Source: Vulcanimicrobiota bacterium (GTDB lineage Bacteria; Vulcanimicrobiota; Vulcanimicrobiia; Vulcanimicrobiales; Vulcanimicrobiaceae). Taken from it: a stretch of DNA of 12,746 nt. This document shows positions 1 through 5,638 of this stretch, in pieces; positions within the stretch are counted from its first letter, which is position 1, and each line of letters opens with the position of its first letter. The stretch is taken from positions 1 to 12,746 of the forward strand of contig DAHUYY010000031.1 of NCBI GenBank assembly GCA_027306845.1, in the 5' to 3' direction. Under the pieces are notes generated by a model, which saw only the letters and a list, made by a program, of their open reading frames with translations, was not told where the DNA came from and searched no databases. Both the position numbers and the translations under genes were made by a program.

Positions 1-1
1 G

Positions 2-214
2 GTTCATGCAAGCCATCCATCGCACGCGTCGAGCAGCTCGCACTCGTCGAGCAGCTCTCACTCGTCGCACAGCGCTCACTCGTCGAGCAGCGCTCACTCG
101 TCGAGCAGCTCTCATTCGTCGAGTAGCTCTCATTCGTCGAGTAGCTCTCACGCGACGCATCATGAATCGTCGCACCCCCACCCGAAGGCAACGGCAGCAC
201 CCTCGCGAATCTAG
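2..214 (+). CDS. C-terminal end of a Ser/His-rich protein (5' end outside window)
   Basis: I do not recognise this gene. A reading frame that is open from the left edge runs 70 codons to a TAG at 212-214 and encodes an extremely Ser- and His-rich tail, mostly repeats of His followed by five small residues (HSSSSS). It ends with a less repetitive segment rich in His, Pro and Ala (HHESSHPHP, then KATAAPSRI). I prefer this frame over the Arg-rich one because it explains the repeat as whole six-residue units, uses codons common in high-GC genes (TCG, AGC, CAC) and reaches a stop just after the repeat. What lies upstream is unknown. His-rich low-complexity tails in bacteria may bind metals such as Ni, Zn or Cu, or act as flexible linkers on secreted proteins; which applies here cannot be told. 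The gene reads towards the small membrane-protein gene 37 bases downstream on the same strand. Confidence 0.55.
   Translation, partial: VHASHPSHASSSSHSSSSSHSSHSAHSSSSAHSSSSSHSSSSSHSSSSSHATHHESSHPHPKATAAPSRI
23..148 (+). repeat. 18-bp in-frame tandem repeat, seven units
   Basis: Seven consecutive 18-base units with the consensus CACTCGTCGAGCAGCTCT begin at 23, 41, 59, 77, 95, 113 and 131. Each unit is six codons, His plus five mostly Ser residues. The units differ by a few substitutions: the third carries an extra His codon, two end in GCT (Ala), and the last two share CAT and AGT codons. This shows expansion by duplication with the reading frame kept. A repeat of this kind can change copy number by replication slippage without breaking the protein. 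Confidence 0.85.
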
Positions 215-251
215 GCGAGGCAGGCACTCGCTACTACACGGGGGTTACTTG

Positions 252-473
252 ATGCTCGCTTTCATCGACGCGCCGATCATACTATCGATATTGCTCACGA
301 GTATTATTCTCGCGATTCTCCCCATTTGGTTTACCTGGCGCGCGCTCGACCGCGCCGGGCTCGCCGGGCCACTCGCACTGATCGGGGTTATCCCGTTGGG
401 AGTTTTCGTCGTGCTTGGAATTCTCGCGTTCGCCGAATGGCCGAACCTTCACTCGCAGAGCGAGCGCGCATAG
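252..473 (+). CDS. Small two-helix membrane protein, function unknown
   Basis: A 73-residue protein with two hydrophobic segments at about residues 9-27 and 40-61, joined by a short basic loop (WRALDRAGLAG), and a polar tail. Small inner-membrane proteins of this general build, with a basic AGL-type loop and a final hydrophobic stretch ending in an AEWP-like motif, are common in bacteria and mostly uncharacterised. I infer an integral cytoplasmic-membrane location and no more. The ATG at 252 is preceded by GGGGG at 240-244 with a 7-base spacer, a usable but not ideal ribosome binding site. The open frame continues upstream into the Ser/His repeat region, but there it would encode an artificial Arg-rich stretch, so the shorter start is preferred. 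The gene converges on hisA with only 14 bases between the two stop codons. Confidence 0.6.
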   Translation: MLAFIDAPIILSILLTSIILAILPIWFTWRALDRAGLAGPLALIGVIPLGVFVVLGILAFAEWPNLHSQSERA

Positions 474-487
474 AGCGCCGGCGTCGG

Positions 488-1207
488 CTACCCAACGGCA
501 GCGATCGCCGCTGCGAGATCGATCGTCCCGCGGTAGAGCGCACTGCCGATGATGCAGGCATCGACGGCAGGCGGGGCGGCGACGCGAAGCTTCTGTAAAT
601 CGGCGATGTTTTGCGCTCCGCCGCTTGCAGTCACGCGCACGTCGGCCGCCGCGGCGACTTCACGCAGCGCATCGAGATCGTAGCCTTCGCCCATGCCGTC
701 GCGACGGATCTCGGTAAAAATAACGCGGCGCACGCCCCAGCGAGCGACGCGCTTCACCAATGCGTCGCGGTCGATCGGGGTTCGTTCCTGCCAACCACGG
801 ACGGCCACCTCGCGTCCGCGCGCATCGATACCGGCGATAACTTTATCTCCGTACCGGCCGACGATCTGCCGCGCGACGCGTTCGTCCTCGACGAAAAGCG
901 TTCCGATGATAATCTCTGCGGCGCCTGCTTCGAAGCGCGCTGCAGCGTGCTCGGCGCTCCGAATTCCGCCGCCGACTTGGATCGGCACCGATACCGCGCG
1001 AGCGATTGCCGCGATCGCCGAGAGATTTTCGCCCGATCCGAATGCGCCGTCGAGATCGACGACGTGCAAACGTTTCGCTCCCTGTGCGACAAACGAACGC
1101 GCGCGCGCGACCGGATCGTCGTCGTAGGCGGTCTCGCGCGTGGGATCTCCCTGCTCCATGCGCACGCATTTGCCGGCACGCAGATCGATGGCGGGAATGA
1201 CGAGCAT
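488..1207 (-). CDS. hisA: 1-(5-phosphoribosyl)-5-[(5-phosphoribosylamino)methylideneamino] imidazole-4-carboxamide isomerase HisA
   Basis: HisA catalyses the Amadori-type isomerisation of ProFAR to PRFAR in cytoplasmic histidine biosynthesis, feeding the HisH-HisF synthase. The 239-residue length fits this single-domain (beta/alpha)8 barrel. It starts MLVIPAIDLRAGKCVR with the catalytic Asp at residue 8; the second catalytic Asp is residue 128 in GIDARG. Phosphate-binding glycines are in VGGGIR (78-83) and ASGG (194-197), and the TEIxxDG motif (165-171) is the form typical of dedicated HisA enzymes. The ATG at 1207 is chosen because it gives the family N-terminus and is preceded by an AGGAAAGGAAG Shine-Dalgarno with a 7-base spacer; a 54-residue upstream extension would run into hisH. 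It follows hisH by 20 bases and is the last gene of the run. hisF, usually next, is absent. Confidence 0.96.
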   Translation of the reverse strand: MLVIPAIDLRAGKCVRMEQGDPTRETAYDDDPVARARSFVAQGAKRLHVVDLDGAFGSGENLSAIAAIARAVSVPIQVGGGIRSAEHAAARFEAGAAEIIIGTLFVEDERVARQIVGRYGDKVIAGIDARGREVAVRGWQERTPIDRDALVKRVARWGVRRVIFTEIRRDGMGEGYDLDALREVAAAADVRVTASGGAQNIADLQKLRVAAPPAVDACIIGSALYRGTIDLAAAIAAVG

Positions 1208-1227
1208 TGCGGGGCTTCCTTTCCTGG

Positions 1228-1836
1228 TTAGTTCAGCGAGGCAAGAAACGCGTTGAGAATTTTCTCTCCGCTCCGTTGGCTCTTCTCGGGGTGAAACTGC
1301 GTTCCCACCGCGGCACCGCGGGCGACGACGGCGGCAAAGCGCTCGCCGTGCGTTGCCGTAGCGATACAATCGTCGCCGGGAAGCGCGCGATACGAATGGA
1401 GAAAATACGCATACTCTTCTTCCCCAAGCTCGGCGAGCACGGGGTGCGCGACGCTACGCTCCAAGCGATTCCAGCCCATATGCGGCAAGCGCACGTCGCT
1501 CTCGAAGCGACCGACCTCGCCGCGAAGAATCCCGAGCCCGCGTGCCCCCCCGAACTCACTCGAACCATCGAAGAGCACCTGCATGCCCACGCAGATTCCG
1601 AAGTAGGGCCGCCCCCGCTCGATTCGTTCGTAGATCGCGCTATCGAGACGGCGTTCGCGTAACGCATCCATCGTGGCGGCAAACGCCCCGTCGCCCGGAA
1701 AAAATGCGGCATCGGCTTGCAACACGGCATCGCGGTCGTCGGTCACAATCGGTTCGATATCGCGCCGACGCAACGCTCCAACCAACGAACCGATGTTTCC
1801 GCCACCGTAGTCGATTGCAACGATTCGACGGGGCAT
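1228..1836 (-). CDS. hisH: Imidazole glycerol phosphate synthase glutaminase subunit HisH
   Basis: HisH is the class I glutamine amidotransferase subunit of imidazole glycerol phosphate synthase. It releases ammonia from glutamine and channels it to HisF, which makes IGP and AICAR. The 202-residue protein matches the family length. It has the N-terminal DYGGGN motif (9-14), the nucleophile elbow GICVGMQ with Cys82, and the catalytic His182 and Glu184 in FHPEKS, so the full triad is present. PHMGWNR (118-124) is also a family motif. Small departures from consensus are ICVGMQ for ICLGMQ and PGDGAF for PGVGAF. The ATG lies 2 bases after the hisB stop, so translation is probably coupled. Its partner HisF is not in this window and must be encoded elsewhere for HisH to work. 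Confidence 0.96.
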   Translation of the reverse strand: MPRRIVAIDYGGGNIGSLVGALRRRDIEPIVTDDRDAVLQADAAFFPGDGAFAATMDALRERRLDSAIYERIERGRPYFGICVGMQVLFDGSSEFGGARGLGILRGEVGRFESDVRLPHMGWNRLERSVAHPVLAELGEEEYAYFLHSYRALPGDDCIATATHGERFAAVVARGAAVGTQFHPEKSQRSGEKILNAFLASLN

Positions 1837-1838
1837 CC

Positions 1839-2426
1839 TTATTCCAACAGTCCTTTGGTCGAGGCGACGACATCGCCTTCGATACTCTTTGCAGCGGCGA
1901 ACGCTCGCGCGAACGCTTTGAACGTCGCCTCGCAGAGGTGGTGCGCTACGTGTCCGTGCATGGCAATGAGGTGGACCGTGATGCGCGCATGGTCGCTAAG
2001 CGCGCGGAAAAATTCACCGACCATTTCGGTCGGCATCGCCCCAAGATCGTTCCGCAGAAACTCCACGCGGAAATTGAGATACGAACGCCCGGAGATATCG
2101 ACGCTCGCCGCTATCAACGCATCGTCGAGCGGCAACATAATCGAACCGAAGCGCACAATCCCACGTTTTTCGCCGAGCGCTTCGTAAAACGCTCGCCCCA
2201 ACGCAATGCCTACGTCTTCGATGAGGTGGTGGTTGTCCATCCCATCGCCGCGCGCGCGCAGTTTCAAACCTATTTTACCGTGTAAGGCGAGCGCATGCAG
2301 CATGTGGTCGAAAAAATCGACCCCCGTCTCGATGGAAATTTCACCGCCGTCAAGATCGACCGCGAGATCGATCTCGGTCTCCTGAGTCGCTCGTTTCACG
2401 TGCGCGGTGCGCGCCGGAGCGCTCAT
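1839..2426 (-). CDS. hisB: Imidazoleglycerol-phosphate dehydratase HisB
   Basis: This is a monofunctional Mn-dependent IGP dehydratase, converting imidazole glycerol phosphate to imidazole acetol phosphate. The 195-residue protein holds only the dehydratase domain; the phosphatase domain of enterobacterial HisB is missing. Metal and active-site motifs are FFDHML (His41), DNHHLIEDVGIALG (His66, His67, Glu70, Asp71), a second His cluster HGHVAHHLCEATFKAF (157-172), and the C-terminal STKGLL. The first copy reads HHLIED where HHTxED is usual, probably neutral. The ATG at 2426 lies 4 bases after the citrate synthase stop with no clear Shine-Dalgarno, which suggests translation by reinitiation. 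HisB, HisH and HisA act close together in the pathway, which fits the gene order. Confidence 0.96.
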   Translation of the reverse strand: MSAPARTAHVKRATQETEIDLAVDLDGGEISIETGVDFFDHMLHALALHGKIGLKLRARGDGMDNHHLIEDVGIALGRAFYEALGEKRGIVRFGSIMLPLDDALIAASVDISGRSYLNFRVEFLRNDLGAMPTEMVGEFFRALSDHARITVHLIAMHGHVAHHLCEATFKAFARAFAAAKSIEGDVVASTKGLLE

Positions 2427-2430
2427 CGCA

Positions 2431-3600
2431 TTAGTGCGCGGTCGTCGGCCGCGAACCGATCGGCACGAACGGCCCGGGCGGCGGGCCTTCGTAGGTCGCC
2501 TGCGGGCGAATCAAACGGTTGTCGCCGAGCTGTTCGAGGATGTGCGCGCTCCAGCCGGCGATGCGGCCGCACGCGAACATGCAGGTAAATTCGTCGCCAG
2601 GCATGCCGAGGTCGGCGAGCAACGGAGCGGTGTAGAAATCGACGTTCGCGTAGATGCTCTTATCGGGTTTGGTTTCCTTGAGCACTTTGTTGCTCGCTTC
2701 TTCGAGCGCGCGCGCGATTTCGTACCAGCGAGAATCCCCGCGGTAGGCCGAGAGTTCTTTCGCTTTCGCTTCGAGATGGCGAGCGCGCGGATCGCGAACG
2801 CGATATTCGCGGTGCCCCATGCCCATAATGCGCTCGCCGCGTCCCAACGCATCGCGGACGTAAATCTCAGCGCGGTCGGGCGAGCCGACCGAGAGCAGCG
2901 TGTTGAAGGCGGCGCTCGCCGCTCCACCGTGAAGGTCCCCTTCGAGGGTAGCAAGCGCAGCCGTGACGGCAGCGTAAATGTCCGCGCGGGTCGAGGCGGT
3001 CACGCGCGCTGAGAACGTCGACGCGTTATACGAATGGTCGGCGAGCAGAACGAGGTAGGTATCGAGCGCTTTCGCCTCGATCTCGGCCGGCATTTTCCCG
3101 GTGCGCATATACAGAAAATTCGCCGCTTGCGAGAGATCGTTGCGCGGTTCGATCGGGTCGAGGTCGCGACGGATGCGGTCCCACGCAGCGAGGATGGTCG
3201 GCATCTTTGCAATTAGCTCAATCGCCGTATGCGCGTCCGAGACGTGCTCCCCGACGCGATTGACCGGCGAGAAGAGCGCGAGCCCGCTGGCGACCGTCCG
3301 CAGGACGTCCATCGGCCAGGCGGTTTTCGGCGAACGCCGCATTCCGTCGATCAACGGCTCCGGCAGCATGCGTCGCGTACTAATTTCGCGTTTGAGGTGG
3401 TCGAGTTCGTCGCTGGTCGGAAGCTGCCCGAACAATAACAAATGCACGATCTCTTCAAAGGTCGCGTTCGGAGCGAGATCGTCGATATCGTAGCCGCGGT
3501 AGGTGAGACGACCGATTTTCCCCTCGACATTCGAGAGCAAGGTGCTTCCGACGACGACGCCTTCGAGGCCACGGTCGACAATCAAACCCGTACTGGACAC
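2431..3600 (-). CDS. gltA: Citrate synthase (type I, short form)
   Basis: This enzyme condenses acetyl-CoA with oxaloacetate to form citrate, entering the TCA cycle. From the GTG at 3600 the protein has 389 residues, the size of the short dimeric-type family found in Gram-positives and many other phyla. Conserved blocks in order are the N-terminal TYRGYDI, DHSYNAS (His189), LHGGAA (His224, substrate binding), GMGHREY (His263) and NVDFYTA (Asp321, catalytic base), then GRIAGWSAH with Arg346. A 2-methylcitrate synthase role cannot be excluded from sequence, but no prp genes are nearby. The start at 3600 is chosen for GGAGG four bases upstream; an in-frame GTG at 3624 would add eight residues but lacks a ribosome binding site. 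It leads the run into hisBHA and follows a 126-base gap with a possible promoter. Confidence 0.95.
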   Translation of the reverse strand: MSSTGLIVDRGLEGVVVGSTLLSNVEGKIGRLTYRGYDIDDLAPNATFEEIVHLLLFGQLPTSDELDHLKREISTRRMLPEPLIDGMRRSPKTAWPMDVLRTVASGLALFSPVNRVGEHVSDAHTAIELIAKMPTILAAWDRIRRDLDPIEPRNDLSQAANFLYMRTGKMPAEIEAKALDTYLVLLADHSYNASTFSARVTASTRADIYAAVTAALATLEGDLHGGAASAAFNTLLSVGSPDRAEIYVRDALGRGERIMGMGHREYRVRDPRARHLEAKAKELSAYRGDSRWYEIARALEEASNKVLKETKPDKSIYANVDFYTAPLLADLGMPGDEFTCMFACGRIAGWSAHILEQLGDNRLIRPQATYEGPPPGPFVPIGSRPTTAH

Positions 3601-3604
3601 GATA

Positions 3605-3609
3605 CCTCC
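3605..3609 (-). promoter_or_regulatory. Shine-Dalgarno deciding the citrate synthase start
   Basis: On the minus strand GGAGG (seen as CCTCC on plus) lies 4 bases before the GTG at 3600. The alternative in-frame GTG at 3624 has no comparable motif. The spacing is a little short but within the range used. Confidence 0.55.
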
Positions 3610-3691
3610 GGTCGATATCTTCACGATAGAATCTTTCGGGGGAACTCTTCGTGCCCCGGCATGCAGGTTCCCATACCGAACGGCGCCTGCG

Positions 3692-3709
3692 TTGCGACCA
3701 ACGTCGCAA
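3692..3709. repeat. Perfect 7-bp inverted repeat (possible operator)
   Basis: TTGCGAC, a 4-base CAAC centre, then GTCGCAA: a fully matched dyad of 18 bases. On the minus strand it overlaps the last base of a GATAAT box, so it would cover the transcription start if that box is a -10 element. The position is that of a repressor operator, but the cognate regulator is unknown. It is not followed by a T-tract on either strand, which argues against a terminator. Confidence 0.5.
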
Positions 3710-3726
3710 TTATCGAAAGCGGAACG

Positions 3727-4671
3727 CTACGCTGCGTTACGGCGCCTCCCCCGAGCGAGCGCGTAGCCGACGATTCGCTCGACCAGCGCGTCGAATCCGA
3801 TCCCGACCGCGGCGGCGGCGTCGGGCAACAGCGAGGTGGGCGTCAGCCCCGGCAACGCGTTGATCTCTAGTAAATACGGGCGGTTTTGTTCGCTAACGAG
3901 AAAATCGGTTCGCGAGTAGTCGCGCATTCCCAAGAGGCGATGCGCCGAGAGTGCGAGCATTTGCATGCGAGATGCAAGATCGGCGTCGATTTTTGCCGGC
4001 GCGATATGCGTGCTGCCGCCCGGTTCATATTTTGCATCGGTGGAATAAAAACCGTCGCGATTTGCTACAATTTCCACGACCGGGAGCGCCTCTTCGCCGA
4101 GAACCGCACACGTAAATTCACGCCCCGCGATAAATTCTTCGGCGAGAACGCAACCGTAGCTATGCGAGAGTTCGATCACCGCCGCGCTCCACTGTTCGTG
4201 CGTGCGTACGATGCGCACGCCGATAGAAGACCCTTCGTAGCGCGGCTTCACGACCAACGGGAGATCGAGCGAACCGGGCAATAGCGGCAACGCGCCGCCA
4301 TCGAGATCGAAATGATCCCAGGCTGCCGTCGGTAACCCTTCGGCGGCGAAAAGCTTTTTGACGAGATGCTTATCCATCGCCAGCGCACACGCAGCGATCC
4401 CACTGCCGGTGTACGCAACGCCGAGATGCTCGAGCACGCCTTGCATCTCCCCATCCTCGCCGCCGGTACCGTGGAGCGCATTGAAGACGACGTCGGGCGC
4501 GATGGTGCGGATGGCATCGATGAAGCGCTCGTCGTAATCGATGGAATGGACTTCGTAGCCCAGCGTCGCCAGCGCCTGCGCGACCGGAGTGCCGCTCGCG
4601 ATGGAGATATCGCGTTCGGAGCTCTTTCCGCCCATCGCCACCGCGACGCGCGCTTTACGCAACTCGGCCAT
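3727..4671 (-). CDS. ddl: D-alanine--D-alanine ligase
   Basis: Ddl is a cytoplasmic ATP-grasp enzyme that joins two D-Ala to make the dipeptide added by MurF. The 314-residue protein is of DdlB size. Motifs in order are GGKSSERDISIASG (14-27, with Glu19), HGTGGEDGEMQG (67-78), AMDK (98-101), VVKPRYEGSSIGV (140-152, the ATP-grasp loop and Ser148/149), EEFIAGREFT (178-187), FYSTDAKY (208-215, with the Tyr residues of the omega loop) and LLEINALPGLTPTSLLP (267-283, metal-binding Glu and Asn). The ATG at 4671 gives the family N-terminus; GGAGG precedes it but only 2 bases away. Its first 17 bases overlap the end of murB. It is the last cell-wall gene of the run; ftsQ would often follow but does not. 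Confidence 0.96.
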   Translation of the reverse strand: MAELRKARVAVAMGGKSSERDISIASGTPVAQALATLGYEVHSIDYDERFIDAIRTIAPDVVFNALHGTGGEDGEMQGVLEHLGVAYTGSGIAACALAMDKHLVKKLFAAEGLPTAAWDHFDLDGGALPLLPGSLDLPLVVKPRYEGSSIGVRIVRTHEQWSAAVIELSHSYGCVLAEEFIAGREFTCAVLGEEALPVVEIVANRDGFYSTDAKYEPGGSTHIAPAKIDADLASRMQMLALSAHRLLGMRDYSRTDFLVSEQNRPYLLEINALPGLTPTSLLPDAAAAVGIGFDALVERIVGYALARGRRRNAA

Positions 4672-5638
4672 TGCCTCCGTCCCACTGCCGATCGACAAAA
4701 ACTCCCACGAGATGCACCTCCAACTCCAACCCAATTCCGAAGCGTTCGAAGACCGCACGCCGAACGCGTGCGAGCAACGTTGCGACGTCGCAGGCGCTCG
4801 CCGCGCCGAGATTATTAATAAAGTTCGCGTGGAGCTCTGAGACTTCCGCATCGCCCTCACGCCAACCCTTCGCCCCCACAGCTTCGATCAGCCGTGCGGC
4901 TTTCTCGCCTTCCGGATTGCGAAAGCACGACCCTGCGTTGGGCAGCGCGATCGGCTGAGTTTGCTTACGGCGGACGAGGCGCGCCTGCATCTCCTCGCGC
5001 ACGCTCCGCGCGTCGCCGCGCACGAAGGCGAGTTCGGCCCCCACGACCACCGCATCGCGTGCGAGGTTGGTGTGCCGATAAAAATACCGAATGTCGACGG
5101 AGTGTGGGGCCGGCCGGCTCGGCGATTGCACGCGCACGTCGCGGATGAAATCGCCCATCTCGCGATCGGTTCCGGCGTTCATTCGCAGCGATCCACCAAG
5201 CGTTCCCGGTATGCCGGCCAGCGAAGCGATGCCGACGGCACCTGCACTCGCGGCGCGCGCGGTGATCGCGGCCATGGAGGCCGATGCACCCGCGAGCACG
5301 CGAACCGTATCGTCGCTCGCACGCACGTCGACGCGCGCAAAATCACCGCCCAACCGCAGTACGATGCCGCGAATTCCGCCGTCGCCGACGAGCAAATTGC
5401 TTCCGCTTCCCAAGACAAACCAGGGTAAGCGACGGCGCACGCAGTGCGCGAGAACCGCAGCGAGCTCGTTCTCTCGTTCCAGCTGTGCGAACGCATCGGC
5501 CGGGCCGCCGATCTTCCACGAAGTAAAAGGCGCGAGCGGCTGTGAGAATGTCACTCGGTCGCTCAGCAACTCCTGCAACATCGCGCGGTCGTCCTCATCG
5601 AGCAACGATTTCATACTCGCTGCCGTCGTGAGGCTCAC
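4655..5638 (-). CDS. murB: UDP-N-acetylenolpyruvoylglucosamine reductase MurB
   Basis: MurB is a cytoplasmic FAD-dependent reductase that uses NADPH to turn UDP-GlcNAc-enolpyruvate into UDP-MurNAc. FAD-binding motifs are TSWKIGGPAD (39-48), LGSGSNLLV (76-84), GIPGTLGG (142-149) and MNAG (153-156). Catalytic residues are Arg188 in FYRHTN, Ser237 in PNAGSCFRNP as the proton donor, and a C-terminal Glu in LELEV (305 or 307). At 327 residues it fits the shorter type II MurB. The GTG at 5638 overlaps the murC stop in a GTGA, which decides the start; an in-frame ATG eight codons later is possible. MurC directly upstream uses the MurB product. The 3' end overlaps ddl by 17 bases. Confidence 0.95.
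   Translation of the reverse strand: MSLTTAASMKSLLDEDDRAMLQELLSDRVTFSQPLAPFTSWKIGGPADAFAQLERENELAAVLAHCVRRRLPWFVLGSGSNLLVGDGGIRGIVLRLGGDFARVDVRASDDTVRVLAGASASMAAITARAASAGAVGIASLAGIPGTLGGSLRMNAGTDREMGDFIRDVRVQSPSRPAPHSVDIRYFYRHTNLARDAVVVGAELAFVRGDARSVREEMQARLVRRKQTQPIALPNAGSCFRNPEGEKAARLIEAVGAKGWREGDAEVSELHANFINNLGAASACDVATLLARVRRAVFERFGIGLELEVHLVGVFVDRQWDGGNGRVA

Larger units (their letters stand above)
3601..3726 (-). promoter_or_regulatory. Intergenic leader between ddl and citrate synthase with candidate -10 box and dyad
   Basis: This is the only sizeable non-coding stretch in the window. On the minus strand, directly after the ddl stop, there is a GATAAT hexamer (plus 3709-3714), one mismatch from the sigma70 -10 consensus. 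It abuts a perfect inverted repeat, TTGCGAC-GTTG-GTCGCAA (plus 3692-3709). I find no convincing -35 box at 16-18 bases. A second inverted repeat, GGGAAC/GTTCCC (3640-3645 and 3667-3672), encloses a small TGCC/GGCA hairpin and would lie in the 5' leader. No T-run follows either repeat, so neither looks like an intrinsic terminator. The layout suggests a separate, possibly regulated transcription start for the citrate synthase-his run. Confidence 0.35.

Noticed and set aside
23..148. Could the regular repeats be a CRISPR array or a set of binding-site iterons?
   Set aside because: The units abut with no spacers, are multiples of three bases and keep an open frame, so a coding repeat is the simpler reading.
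215..231. GCGAG/CTCGC inverted repeat after the Ser/His tail stop
   Set aside because: Only five pairs and no T-run; not good enough to call a terminator.
6..251. Arg-rich frame upstream of the small membrane protein
   Set aside because: It is the repeat tract read in another frame, giving repeated RRAALT units. The frame starting at 2 explains the same repeat as His/Ser codons with a stop at 212, so the Arg-rich stretch is taken as a shadow.
452..488. Short inverted repeats (CTCGC/GCGAG and GCCG/CGGC) near the convergent stops
   Set aside because: Stems of 4-5 bp without T-tracts on either strand; chance pairing in GC-rich DNA is as likely as a bidirectional terminator.
498..514. GCAGCG/CGCTGC hairpin near the hisA 3' end
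   Set aside because: It lies in the coding part for Ala-rich residues of hisA and has no T-run, so codon bias explains it.
611..1231. Plus-strand open frame opposite hisA
   Set aside because: HisA on the minus strand has full family motifs and a Shine-Dalgarno; the opposite frame has none and is a typical high-GC antisense frame.
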